Shown here one piece after another: positions 28,378-43,300 of a stretch of 64,000 nucleotides of DNA. Where the stretch lies: contig CAHIKZ030004135.1 of the NCBI GenBank assembly GCA_903632075.3, forward strand, positions 2,376,001 through 2,440,000. Direction: 5' to 3'. The number at the start of each line of letters is the position of its first letter. The first letter of the stretch is position 1. The DNA comes from Acanthosepion pharaonis (Eukaryota > Mollusca > Cephalopoda > Sepiida > Sepiidae). A program made the translations under genes and the position numbers. The notes below the pieces were generated by a model. It was not told where the DNA came from. It worked only from the letters and a program-made list of their open reading frames with translations, and made no database searches.

Positions 28378-31300
28378 CATACATGAATATAGTGACCACA
28401 TGCATTAGTACATGTTAGTGTTATATCAGTTATCAGAATTTTTTAAGCATAAGCTTCTTAAAGATAGATATTGTTTGAGACTTTGAATCAATTTTTGTGA
28501 CTACATTTGAAAATAAGTTCATTGCAAAGACTTAGTAATTCTTCTGGGTTATTATATTTAATTATAAAAATTTTCTCTTTAATACAAAGATCACATCTGT
28601 CTCTGAAATTGTTAGGAGTTCAAGCCCTAGATATGATCCTCCATTCCAATTGTGGGGTGAAGCCATTATCAGCAAGATCCCAATAATATTTAGATAGTGT
28701 TGTCTGTTATTTTAAGTATTTGTAGTTGAAGGAATATAAAGTTGTAGCCTGTCTGTTTGTTTTTTATCAAACTCCTCCTAGGGTTTTGGAGAAAGAACCC
28801 CCATAACCATATATGTATTCTGAAACCACATTACCCAGGGTACTTGGATAAGTTTATTTCATGTTGATGCCCCCTCCCACACACATGCACACACACTAAA
28901 AAAATTTTCCCCTTTGATTTAAATTAAATTTATATTTGAACAAGGGAATGACTCCTATCCAAAATATAGGAGAAAACCAGAAGATGGATGTCACATCAGC
29001 AAGATCATTAGGCAATATTGAAATGCATCATTTTTCTCCACAAATTATAACAATGATTTAAAATCATTTTCTTACAAAAAAAAAAAAATGTGTGGCACAC
29101 AGCAAAGTGTGAGTAATTCAGCTAGTATAATATATAAATATGTATTTGTTAGCTGCTCATTCATGGTAATTTTCTGTAATAAATTTAGTTTGTTTGTTTT
29201 GTTAAAATTTCCAGATCTTGAAGATAGGATTTCACATATATATCATTATGATGATTAGTCACTGAAGTACTAATTTCAAGAAGTAGATGTAAGATGATAT
29301 TTTGGGAAAAATCTGGAAATTTTTAAAATAAAGTGAATTTATGGTTGCCAATTGTCACAACCACTTATAATATTATTGTATGGCTAAAGAATTTGGAGAA
29401 TCTGGTGGAAACTCAGTATTAGAGTAATATGCTTTTTCACAGTCAAATTCCCTGAAAATAAATTGTATTTTTGTTGAGATATTGTGAGGTTAATCATTTT
29501 CCCAGCCACTGTAAACATTTTTTTATAACTGAAGTACAATATAATTAATGTTTTAATACTGGAATGAATTCTCTTTTACAGAAAAATGTTCTGGTTGGAT
29601 GGTAAAATTTCTCAAACTTCCATCAAGACAGCGACTATGGATGGTAGAGAGATAAAGACAGTTCTTGCAGAAGCCAATATCACCAGTGAGTTCATTTTTG
29701 TATAAATTTAAATTTTTATTTGTCTCTTCTAAAAACGATGAACATGTGTTGTTAGCATAACTATTAATAGGTGGATAAGTTCATTATAAAAATTATTTTC
29801 TGGAAATTTTAAATCAGTTGCTACATTTGAAAATGAAGTCCTTAAATAATTTTGTAATAATATGGCTTCATTTGATTGTAGATTTATATACAAAAAATAT
29901 GTACACTTTATTGTTAAAAGGCTATGAGTATAAAAATCAAGAGAATGGAATTCTGTGTACCTGGTTAATTCAGTGAATAAAAGAGAAATGACATTGTCTA
30001 TGCAAATTCATTAATCACTAAAATAGACATAATTCTTGCAAGCTGAATATATGACTGCTTTAAAACTACTTGAAACTTTACTTTCAAATTTTGTAAAGCA
30101 AACTATTTATAGTGGGATTGGTAAATAGTATTTTACCTATTTGCATGTGCTGGTTATAGGAGAAATAAAGTCTACAGTAGAGAGTCAAATGGGAGGAAGT
30201 TGACTACTGATCACATGTCATAAAACAACACTATACTACACTATTAAATAAAAATAATTTCATTTTGAACATAAATGTGTATGTACTACAAATAGCAATA
30301 GATCCAATAATATTTGTTGGCATTTTTAAGAAAAATAAAATTTAGCAACTATGATATTAGGCTATCTACAGTTTGACTGTATTTTTCTACTAAATTGTAA
30401 AACTATGACATTAGTCACCAATATCTATAGAAATGTAATCATTTTAGCTTCAATATACCTACTAGAGAATGTAAGCAAAATTCTTCACACTAATTTTAGC
30501 TTTGATATGAAACCAGTTTAAAAGAAGCAGCCACCACTGAAAAATTCCCATCCTGATTAAAAGACTCTTCCAGAAACAAATCTGATGTTTAGTCATTTGG
30601 ACAAATTTTGGGAAATGGGCCAGGTCAAGAACTTTATATAATAACTGATTCTCCATAGTATTATTGTAAGTGTAAGCGTTCTCAAAGCAAATTTGTCGCA
30701 GATTACTCTCCCAACAAACGCCGTAGCCAAAAATGCCCGAATTTTCCTTCTCGGCAGATCGCACACAAAACACAAACTTTTTTCCGAGGTACCTGATTAT
30801 CTCTTTCACTGCAATTATTCATACACAACAAATTTGAATTCATTTAAACCTCAACTTTGATTTATGACAGGAGCAGGATTTTCCTGTGTTGCTAAATTAC
30901 ACCCACTCCAAATAGTTTTGTAATAAGAAGTTGTTTGAAGAGTTAATACTATTTTCACCTGGTAAAATCATCAATATATTTTTTTATATAAGTATTTGCA
31001 TTATTTAGCATTTTAATGAATGTGTAAGACGTGTTAGCAATTATACAAACTAATGACATGTTAATATGAAATCAAAATTTAAATCTGAAAAGAAAAAGTA
31101 TTTCTCATTTCTATAACTTGTCAGTCAGTCAGTTATGTGCTGTGTGTGATACATGCTTAGGTGATCATGTATCTTTTGATACATGACAGACAAGGCAGAT
31201 TTTTTCCCGCTGTAGGTTGCCATTTCTTTCTATGGTAGACCAGTTGCCATCCAAGGTTACAGAACCCAGTCTATCCTGCTATACCCATAGCTGGGTGGAA

Positions 31301-34300
31301 AAGAAGATTCATATCTTTCCCAAGGGTATTAGCACGTAAGTGAATGTAATGGATTCGACTAGAATTCAAACTGTAGAAACTAATAAAATTCTCAAACTTT
31401 GTCTCTATCTTGATAAAAGTTATTGTATTCTATTTAATATATTTATCATTGGTTTGCAATGTACAGGTTTTGAGAAGTGGGTTAATGATCTGGAGTCTAT
31501 CTTTTTTTTTCTCTGATTTAATAAATCTTGTTCTTTATTTAATCTAAATTCTTTTTTGTTCTATCTTGGCAGCATTTTCCATTGATCGTAAGCTGAATAA
31601 AATTTATTATGTGACAAACCAAGCCATAAAATCAGCCAATTTTGATGGTACCAATATCACCACAATGGAGTTGAAGAGCTTGGTTAACCCTTCACATTCT
31701 GTACCAACTTATAAAAATTCACAGGCCCAGAAATTATTCAACTTCGTTAAAGAAAAAATTTTACGAAACCCTCCTCGTACGATCACTGTATTTGGGGACT
31801 ACATATATTTTGCCAGTGACACACTCATTGGTAAAATCTCCATTTCTAAAGGTGAAGTTGAAATCTTGAGAAACAACAGAAGAAATGTTTTCTCACTTGT
31901 CGTTCACACTAAAGCTGAAAAAACAGGTACATTTTTTTTTTTTTTAATCCTTCTTGGACATTTTTTTCTCAATTTACCAATAAAAAAACGTAGATTTATT
32001 AACATGTAGATTTTTGATTCAGAGTTAATTTTTACAGAAATGTAATTTTAGATTGTGTATTTGTTTTATATATCTTAATAAATTATTTACATCATTTACA
32101 TGGTTTTTGGACTGTTCTCCTCAACTTTTGTTGCCATATACACAATGTTTTGACTATTGTGCACTCCAGCCTTTTTCAGGTTATTGGATATTCGAACCGA
32201 ACCTTTTATTTCATCCACCACGTTAGATTGTTCCAGTTCCAGATGCTATGCCTCTTCCGGATATCTTAGTATTAGTTATTTCCCTTTAACTCAACTCACT
32301 TTTGTTCACTTCTGCTGTAGCCAGGTATTGAACTCACAATTTTGGGGGTCATGTCATTGGATTACTTCAGCCAATGCTTTTATCCAATGAAGTCAAGAAG
32401 GCCAGAGCATTGTGAATATGGCAACAAAGATGAGGACAAGAGTCCGAACAATGTAAATAGTGTAAATAATTACAATACCTCATCTCAGAAATATAGATAG
32501 ATCTTAATAAATGTTCAGTTTTTACAACTTCATAAATGTTATATTTGTTGATTTATCATGTTTAATGCTACTATAATTTTTTATACCATTTACTTACCCT
32601 CATAAAAAAGTCATATGACAATGATACCAAGCAAGACCAGCTATACTGCTTTGCTTTTGCTAGATTACTAATTAATTTTAAATCAGTAATTAAATTTTAT
32701 TTATATTCAGGTCAAAATGGATGTACTGGCAACAATGGAAATTGTCCTCAACTCTGTCTACCTCAAAATGAAACCAGTCGACGATGTGTGTGTACTGCAG
32801 GCTATCAGTTGAAAGACAATAAATGTATAGGTATTTAATGTTTTTTTCAATACTACTATTACTGCTTGAAAAGTTGAGAAGAAATAGTTACAATCTCCTC
32901 CCCAAGTTAATATCTTGTGTTAAGGTACAGAGTTTATGCTATCTCTTTTTTTACTTGTTCTCCTATTTTCATTATAATTGTTTTAATATATTCATGTTTA
33001 ATCTTTTCAGTTGGTCTTTTTCAAAAAGTTAGTTAAATGAATCCTACAATGTCTCTTTTAGATACAAGAAGATATATTGTTTCTTATTACGAAATCAAGA
33101 TAAAAAAAAAAAATCATTTGAATTACTTATTTCAAATAAAAAGTCTTTTTTTTTTTTTTTTTTATGTAGAAAAAAACATACTACCCTATTCTCATTACCG
33201 CTAACTAGAACAACCAATGATGTGTTTGGAAGGGATTTTTTCATAAGCTTTGTTTCTGAGTCTGGCTGAGACTAATCAAAATGTAAAGTTCTGAAAAAAA
33301 AAAAAAAGATTAAGAAAAAAAACAACTGAAAGAACAGAATTTGAAACCTGTAATAATTTGAAAAGTTTATCGTGTGGGTCTACTGGCAAAAATATAAGCA
33401 AGGCCATCATTTAATGACTATTCATTCATGACATTACTGTTGACAAATGGATTGGCAGAACAATTAACATTTCAGATTTTGAGAAGAGAACGTTAGATTC
33501 TGAGATACCAAATGACAACTCCAAGTAACATGAAAACTAAAAATTGACAATTTGTTCTTCTGAAACTATTCTCAAACAGACAAAGCTACCATAATTCTTC
33601 CTTTGGCACACCCTTCAGTCATGATCAGACTCTTCCACTACTACTTGATTTATCCAGATGTCAGAACATTAACCACAACTTGTGAATTTCTCTGTCTCCC
33701 GCTATGAAAAACATTTTTTTGACTTAAGCAAATAAAATAGGCACATCCCATCTCACTTGAAACCATCCACTATAATAAAATAAATGTTTTCTTGAAAAAA
33801 CATTAAAAAATGAATTTGTCAAATAAAGCTTCATAAGCTTCTACTTAGTGTTGTTGCTATATTACATAATGTAAGTCTCCAGTTTCTATATGAACATTTT
33901 CTCAACCCAGCTTAAGTTTTTGGGCCCTCAAAAGAATATTTTGAGCAAATCTTTAAACCCTCTTTCTTTTCGCATAAGTTGTTGTTTATAAACAAATTTT
34001 TTACTTCAATTTTACACCGAGTAAATGTTCTTTTGTGTGTGCCTAAAGAGATTACTAATTGAATTTTTTTTATGAGAAATCCCTATTATTCTTTTTCTTT
34101 TTTTTTCAGGAATTCGTACATTTCTTATGTACAGTGTAAGTAGTGAAATCCGAGGAATTCCACTTGATATTAACAGTTCCAACGTAAAAGCATTACCCAC
34201 AATACCACGTATCACCATGGCAAGTGCAATTGACTTTTATGCAAGTAAGTTCTTTTTTTACAATGATTTCTCTTTAAGGTGAATTGATAATGTGAATAGC

Positions 34301-37300
34301 ACTTGATATATAACTCATTTACTAATATCCTTAGTTTTTTTATCTGGTATGATGGACTTAATTAAAACTGTAAGAATTTGCATAAGTCTATTCACTTGGA
34401 CACATTCATGAAACTGAACTATGCAAATCAAGATCAAGATTGTTCTGACTCCAACCAACTTTAATCTGCAAAAATTTAAATGCATTGTCAGTCACTATCT
34501 ACTGTTCTCTTGATTACTCTTCTTCTGTTCTCACTTCTTAGTAATGTTTGTTTCCTAATTCTTCCACACCCCCTTGTGTCTTAGTGGCTTTACTGCCTTG
34601 CTTGGAGTTAACTCAATTAAAAAAAAATAAAAAAAATGTCACTGGGATAATGTTAAGTTTTGTGTGAAGATTGGTAAAAGTGCTAGTGAAACATTAACTC
34701 TATGGAAAAGCTTTTATAGTGAACATGCTTTCACAGATTTTTCTTTATTTTTTGAAAATCTTCTTTTTGCCCTGCTATGCTTTTAGTTTAAATCAACTTG
34801 TGTTTTTGTAAGTTTTTTAAAGTATATACATTTCCTAATTAGAAATTGATGTCACATTTCAACTCATGACACTAATCCTGAAATCCAACACAAAAATAAA
34901 TCTCTACTGAAGTCGTGAATAAGCTAAAAATTACTCTGATTGTCTAGGTTCTAGCATTTCAACAATAGTATAGCTTACAAAAGGAATAAAACTTGTCCCT
35001 ATTTTTTTCTCTTATTTTTTGGTATCTAAAATGTTTTACCCTTTACTTTATCTTTAACAGAAGATGACTATATTTACTGGGTGGATATCACTGCACGCAC
35101 AATTTCCCGTATTAAGAGAGATCTTACAGGACGTGAGACAATTGTACCGAAAGGAGAAACAATTGATGCACAAAATACTGTGAATGGTTTGAATTCTGTG
35201 GAAGGTCTGGCAGTAGATTGGGTTGCTGGTAACTATTTTAAATGCTTTCCAGCCTTGATACTGTTAGCTTCTTTAGTATATTAAATTTACTTTGTAATTA
35301 ATCTTTATTTTTAACAATTAAATTTGAACATTTTAGAATGCATAAGAAAGATTTAATAATGTTGAAAATGCCTCAAAAAATGAAGAACATTTCACAATCA
35401 TATAAAATTTTTAATAAATTTTTTAAATTTAAAAATAATATATAAGAAGAAAAATGTATGAAGCCATTTGTTTCCATGATGAAATTTGAATTCATTTTTG
35501 AGTCCATCAGTAAAGGAGAATAATTAATGACACATTTATTTCACATATATATTTACGTATAAAATGTTAAATTATCGGAGAAAAATGAAAATGAATACTC
35601 AGTATTTTATTAATTTAATTCCTACTCCCTGGGTGATGAATTACTTCCCTTGTTGCTGTTTTTCTATATTGTTGTGGAGTTTAATTTAATGATTTAAATT
35701 ATCTGTTTAAATTATTGATTAATCACAAAACTTTCAAGTTATGATCAGTTGTTTTAATGTTTTTAATTTTTTCCACTCTTTTCAATCAACCTTTTCAAAT
35801 TTAAAGCCTAATCTAAATTTTAATATTGTAGTTATGAAATTTGAATAAGAATTCTGAATCTTTTCTTACATATTCTAAAGCTTTATATTGTTATACTTAG
35901 GAAACGTCTACTGGACTGACAGTGGTTACTCTACCATTGAAGTAGCCAGGTTAGATGGAGAACACAGATATGTTCTAATCTTTAATGGACTTGATCAGCC
36001 TCGGTCCATTGTTGTTCATCCCCTGAAAGGGTAAGAACTACTTTAATGCTTAACTTTGAAAAAATTTTATTAATACCATTAGACATCATATGAAATAAAT
36101 TGCACTGACTGAAATCCTCTTACAGTTAATAATTCCTTTTGTTAAAACATTTCATTTATGCTCCAGATCTTCTTGTAATAAATACTTGGATATTGACAAT
36201 ATATTACAAATAAATTCACATTTCAATTAATTGACTATTTTTCATAATTTTAAAGATCTTTTCCTTTTAATTATATTTTTCACAAAATTAAAAATACTGT
36301 TTTGTTTTTTAAATAAAATGATAGATTTTTTTATATAACGTTAATAGATTTTAGTATACTTTCAGGCATGTCAGCAAGAAGTTTAGTGTTTCCTGCATGC
36401 GAATATGATGTAAACTAATTTTAGTGTTCAAATTCTTACTTGTACCCTTCTCCCACTCAAAATACTGTGGCAATGAGCATGTATATTTCACAGAAAAAAC
36501 TATTGTCCTTATTGTCCTATATGTAGCATATCAAACTCAAAATATGTCAAATGGATTTCCTCAAGCTTCTTGTTATTTTAACTTGTAAATATTGCTTACC
36601 ACTGTTACAAATGGGCACTGAAAAGTTCTTGACTCTACTAAGAATGGATTCCTCACTAAATTCTGATGTCTGGTTATTTGATTAGATTTTTGGAAGTGGA
36701 TAGTACCAAGAATTTTTCAGCATCCTACTCTATATTATATTCAGTTACATATTTGTGTATTTAAAAAACTAAATGAAGGAAGAATGAGTAATGAATCAAA
36801 ACAAACTGTAATTGGGCAGTCAAATATGTTTTATTTTTTTTATCTCTGCAGGTACATGTTTTGGGCTGATTGTGGAGCACATCCAGCAATTGAGCGTGCT
36901 CGCCTCGATGGAAGTGAACGAACTATACTACTAAACAGAAGTATTGCCATGCCTCATGGCTTGTCTATAGATTATGAAACTGATCGCTTGTACTGGTGTG
37001 ATAAAAAGCTTGGCACTATTGGGTGGCTCAGTATCAATGGCAATGAGAGTCATACAATTGCCCACACCACACAATGCATGTCACTGACTGTTTACAAGGA
37101 GCATATCTATTGGGTTGACAGGTAAACAATTACTTCTTTCTTTTCATTATCTTCCATCTTATGTTTACATGTATCATTGGATTTTTGTTGTTAAAGTTGA
37201 ATTAGTTGAAGAAACAAATTTTATTGCACTGTTCCAGTTCACCCAACTCTTCTTCCCTATCTGACCTTAAACATCAATCAAGATCAATTTGAATAGCCTT

Positions 37301-40300
37301 CAATGAACCTATCAGTGTTTAAATAAGTAATTATAATGAGAAATGGCAACTTGCTACCAAAAGTGGAATAAGTGTGTAAAAGCCAAGAGGAAATATTTAG
37401 AGAATTTCTTTAAACAGTCACTCTTCCAGTTCTTTTTGCATTATTGCAGGCATCTCCCAGGGCTTTTTCCTTGGAACTACATTGTTATTAATTTGCATCA
37501 ACAACCTTCCTGTTGGCATCAGTACACAACTATTTACTCCTGTCTTAATAGTAAGTCTGATCGATTCAACAAGTTCAAATTGGCAGCTGATCTAAAAAGT
37601 TATCTACATTCTTTTGGTAACTAGGGCAAGGAATGGCTTGTGAATTTTAATGCCTCAAAATGAAACTGCTCTCTTTTAATCGTCTAAAGGAGCCTTTTCT
37701 GCCTTATATCAGCATGGCTAATGCTAACCTCCAGAAGAGTGACTCATTGTGCCATATTGGTCTAATGTTTTCCATTGACATGAAGTGGAAAGATTATATT
37801 GAATCAACTGCTACGACTGCTGCTAAGAAAGTCAGTTCTCTGTTCATTTTTCTCTTCAGAATCTATCTTACATATTTATTAATCTACCATTCACCCATGC
37901 TTAGAATATTTCTGCCACAAATAGTCCGGTGATCCTGTTATATATTTTTATGTAGATTCTTGATAAAATCCAAAGTAGAATCTGCAATGTTATTGGTCTT
38001 GACCTGGCATCTTGGTTTCAGTCACTTATCCACTGCTGTAATGTAGCTTCCTTGTGCCATTTTTTTATAAATACTTTCATGGTAATTGTTCTGCCAATCT
38101 CTTCTCTATAGTACCTAGGCTCTATGAATTTAAGCACAGTACTAGATTGGTGGCAAGGTCTCATCATTTTACAATTGAAATGGCTAGATGTAACAGTAAG
38201 TTCTCTGCTAACAGTTTCTTTTCTCACACTTCTCACTTGTGGAACTCTCTTCCAGTTTCTTGCTTTCCATTCAAATTTGATCTTCAAAAATTGAAATGCA
38301 ATATCAATTGTTATCTTCTGGTTTCTTAATTTCTGTTCTTTCATTGTTCTCTCTATTTAATAATTTGTTTCTTCTTTCACACCTAGTACCCACTTATATG
38401 CTAATGGCTTTGTTACCTTGCTTGGGATGAAAAGATTATAAAAAAAATTGTTTTTATTGAAATCAATGTTGAACAACCAGACACAATAATTTGAACCTTG
38501 TATTTTCAGTGCTAACCAATCAGGATCTATTATCCGAGCAAATAAAAACGATGGCAGTGAAATGATCTATCTGAAAACAAATCAAGGAAGCAAACTTAAG
38601 GATATTAAAGTTTTTCACAGTTCCAATAAAGATGGTAAGTTTTTTTTTTCCTTTTTATTTATAGATTAAAATTATCCACAATGAATATTTATGAATAATG
38701 TTGAAAATATTTAATTCTGCAATTGCATTGTACTTGTATCAAAAAGTATTCTTTAATTTTCTTTGCTAAATACTTCCTGAATATTAAGCTAAACAAATAT
38801 CATTCTATTCACTATAGATTATGATTTTTATGCATCTATATATATGAATAAATGTGAAATTAGAGTACAGTTCTCCCACAATTTCCTGGGTTAAAAAAAC
38901 CCTAACACTACTTTATAGAAATTTCCACACTAAAAGCTCAATGTAATAGATTTAAATTTTACATCATGGGATGTTTTGTAGGTCCCCTGTGAATATGCAA
39001 TATTTTGGTATATGCCGGATTAAGTGGTGATGGATGAGTCGTTGTGGTGAATGGACAAATTGTAATGAATGAATAGGTTGTGATTGTGATTGACTAGGAT
39101 AGCTAATGAAGACCAGTCTCTCCCCATTTCCTCTTCAGCCTTGTGCCACAATTTTGTATTTTTACAAAATAAATAATCTAAAAGCTCACTATCTGCATTA
39201 TATATTATCTACTTCTAGGCAATATCACTCTTCAGGTTTAACTAATTTGCATATTGATTTTAAAAAAGTATATTTCATTAATTAACTGTCCTTCATTACT
39301 GTTTTTTTATTCAAGGATTCTTTTGATGTCTATATCAAAAATAGTTCTGTTTAGGAATATTGTCTTATATAATGCAGAAAAGTGTTTGACATTTGCATTT
39401 TACTTGTCACCTATTTGTAAAACTTTCCTTAACTGTAACAAGCCAATTTATGAATGAAATGTTCATTTAAAATTTTTGTTTCAAAGATTTCAAGTAGTGA
39501 ATATATCTTACTTTGCAAAGTGATAGCAAGCAGGCAAAGCCTGCTAGTTTTATATATTTTTATTATTATTTAACTATTAACTTTAATGTTGCATGATCAC
39601 AATCTTTTTTTCCATTTAATGCCAAGCAATTCAGATTTGCCTCCCTTGATTACAACTTTCTGTCAATAAATTACAATACTGCTTTTTAAAACATTAAAAT
39701 AAAAATATTCAAAGAAAGTTAACACAAAAATAAAAAGCAAGTTATTAGCAGCCTCGTTCCTCTATTTAGTAATGACATATTCTGATGTCATGACAGTATG
39801 AGGCATGTTCAATTCCAGTGGTATTGAACAATACCTTATGTTACCATAATAATCTAATATCTCATTACTAAGTTGTGAGTCTTGGTTATATGAAGACTCT
39901 TCATGATTTGTCTTTTCATATAACCCAAACTCACCTTGTTTTATATAAAAGTATTTTTTGTGTAAGTTGTTTTCTATGACAGTGAAAAAAAAAAACCAAC
40001 AACAACTTGAGTATAAAAATATATTGCCAAGTTTATTTTTACTAAAGAAAAATACATAAATCATGTAGAAGGTGAGAATACTGTTGTCCTAAGGACAGTA
40101 TTGGTAGCCACCGGAGAGCGTTGTACTGAGAAGGATAGTTTTCTAGTTGCTGAATGGCATTGTCCTGAAAAGGACAATTTATGCATATCTTTCACAAGGA
40201 TGGCTAGAGCTGGAATCAGTTTTACAACAATGCTGGTTAAGCTTTTTCTTCTGGTTGTTTTTAAATAGTGTATTTTCTGACATTATGTATATAAAACACA

Positions 40301-43300
40301 CACACACACACACACACACAGGTTATTGATTTATAAATTTATCATTTTATAAAATGCATACATGACACAATTTTATCAAATCATAATATAATTTCATTTT
40401 TGTTTTTAATCTTTTATCACCTTTACAATTTTTTAATCTTACTGGACTTATTTTTATGAAATTGCAGACTGGAATGTCTGTTCAGATAATACCACAGGCT
40501 GCCAAAATCTATGCCTTCTCAACTCAGAAGACAAAGCTACTTGCACATGCTCCTATGGACAACTGGATGATGATGGCAGATCTTGCAAAGGTAAACTTTT
40601 AAGACTAATTTATTGGTTGTCATCATTTAGTCATTTCAATCTTAAACAATTTCAGTCTTGTTTATTGTTTGTTCTTTATTAATGGCAATTTCTTAAGTTG
40701 TCTAAATTAGCAATTTTAATTTATCTCTAATCTCCTTATTCCTTTAATATCTAATATAACTTTTCTTAGTGAAAATGATACTGTCTTTTATATATTACTT
40801 TGTACCAAATGATTTTCCTACATTAGTTATTATTACAAACTACAAGTACTACATCTTCCATTATGATTTCAGATTATGATGCCTATTTGCTCTTCTCCGA
40901 AGTCACATCAATTCGTGGCATCCACATGATCAATGAGAACAATCTTAACCCACCTGTACAGCCCATGCAAAACAGGACATATATGAAAAATGTCATCGGT
41001 CTCTCATTTGACTACAAAAGACAGAGAATCTTTTATTCAGATATTCAACGAAGTGAAATTGGTTCCATATCACTGAATGGTTCTCATTTTAAAATCCTTG
41101 CTAGAAGTAAGTATCTCCCCAAAGCTTGTGGATATGTGACAAAGAATATGCCAGTAAAAAAGACTAAACTGATTGTAAATGGAGACTGTAAACCTATATT
41201 GGTATGCAAAGATGTTTTCAGCTGATACTTGAAAATGGAGGCAGGTTGGCTGTTGAATTTTTTCATTTTTTTTTTTTTTTATTAATTTAACTCACATGTC
41301 CCTTTTTGTGAGAATTTATGATAGCTTTCTTTATTATTAAAATGAAAAGAAAAAGAATCCAATTTCGTTCTTGAATTCTATGTAAAATGTCTTCTTGCCT
41401 TATATAGATGTTGGATCTGCAGAAGGTTTGGCCTACAGCTCAGAGCTCGATTATCTTTACTGGACCAGCTATACTCACAGTTCCATCAGTCGTCTGAATG
41501 TCAATGACACTGTGGTTGATCCACAGCCAGAAACAATCTTGGAGTTGACAAAAGATGATTATCTTCGTGCTATTGTCATTAACAGCTGTGAATCGTAAGT
41601 CACTTCCCATTCGATCTCACTAGTTTGGTTTTCTTTAGATAAAATTATTTTGATTTTTAAAATTTGCCATTTATATTGAATATAGCTTATCCTGTTAATA
41701 TTTTCACACTTGAAACTATTGGCTATGAAAGATAGTTAATCTAGGAAGGCATAATCTTTTTATTGAGATTAATTTATTTTTTAATATGTAAAACTTTTAT
41801 TATTAGGATATACAACTTTTTGGGTTTACTGCAAATGCATAAGATCTTATTATTTACATTTGAATGACAAATAGCCTTTTTGTATTAGTAATCATTTTAA
41901 CGTTATAAAACACTTCATTTTTCATAGTTTTGTTGCTGAAAAAGTTTTAAAATAATTATAACTAAATTAATATCAAAAATATTTTTGGAAGTATTAGCTG
42001 TTGCTTTCAACTTATTTCTTGACGGTATAAAGATCTTTTTTATTAATTAAACAATATCTTAATTTTGCATATTTTCTTCTTCTCCAATTTAGGCTATTTC
42101 CAATCAATGAATTTACATATTTCCAGTTTCCTAAAATGGTGATAAGTTGTAACAATTTGAAAAAAAAACAAAAAAAAACACTCATTACTAAAAGTAGAAA
42201 TAAAATTGAAAAGATATTTGTATTTGTTTATCCCTCTCCTAGATGTACAAATGTTTTAGATCTGCTCTCTCAAGATATTAGAAGTAGAAATCTATACAAT
42301 TATGCTAACTGAAGTAAAAAATATCAGTTTGGTTGGAATATATCATGTTCAACTTGTTTTTAGCTGCAACTTTTCACAAATAGGAGGATATTGAATTAGT
42401 CATACAAAAGTATTGAAGAGAAGAGAGAATATTCTTTGCAAGTTTCTTTTCTTTTTTCTTTTTTTTTACAGTTTAAGAATAACATTTTAATAATTTGTAA
42501 ATGGATAAATATTTGAATTCACAGTTTATTCCTAAATTGTGAAAATGCACACTGAAAATTCCAGCTTCCTGCTCATTAAAAGGAAATGGAAGATATAATG
42601 CAAAAAGGGATGAAATACAAAGGAATGCCTCCTGTTTATTTCCACAGAATCTACAACAGATACAGTGAATAATATAACATAGTGGAATAGAACAATTTTA
42701 CAGATATAAAACTCTATTTTACTGCCATTGGCTATGCATTTTCACTAACAATTGACAAGAGACTGCATTCTGTGCTTATAAAAAATTGCATCACCAATGA
42801 TAACCCATCTTTTCACAGCAGCCTTTTATCAGACAAACAGATGTGAAAGTCAGAAGGCACCAAATCCAGACTTAGAGTTGGTGTAGCAGTACAGTCCAAA
42901 CAAAGTTTTTAACATGATCCATGGTCTTCAAACTAGTGTTATAAAATTATCATTTTCCCTGGCCTGAATCTAGATATTTGGGACTTCAGCTTTGTAAGCA
43001 TTGCAATATAACAAAAATTGATAGTTTGTTTATGTTCTAGGAAATCTACAAGGATTATACCTTTCCTATCCCTAAAAAGACAGTGCACCTCAATTTGCCA
43101 ATTTACTAGCTGCTGCTTGAACTTTCTCTTTGATGAGAAATTTACATGTTGCCATTCTATGGACTGTTGTTTTGAGTTTAACTCATAGGCTAACATCACA
43201 TCCCATAACTAGTGATGATGTAATTCAAGGAATTGTCAACATAAGCCTAATAGTAGTTCAGCAAACCCTGACAGATATGCATGCAATGGTCTTTCTGTTC

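Noticed and set aside
30462..30809. A 115-codon minus-strand open frame as a gene
   Set aside because: Balanced composition but no domain, promoter or splice context; length is possible by chance in 64 kb.
39762..40064. A 100-codon minus-strand open frame as a gene
   Set aside because: No recognised family and embedded in ordinary intron sequence; cannot be supported.
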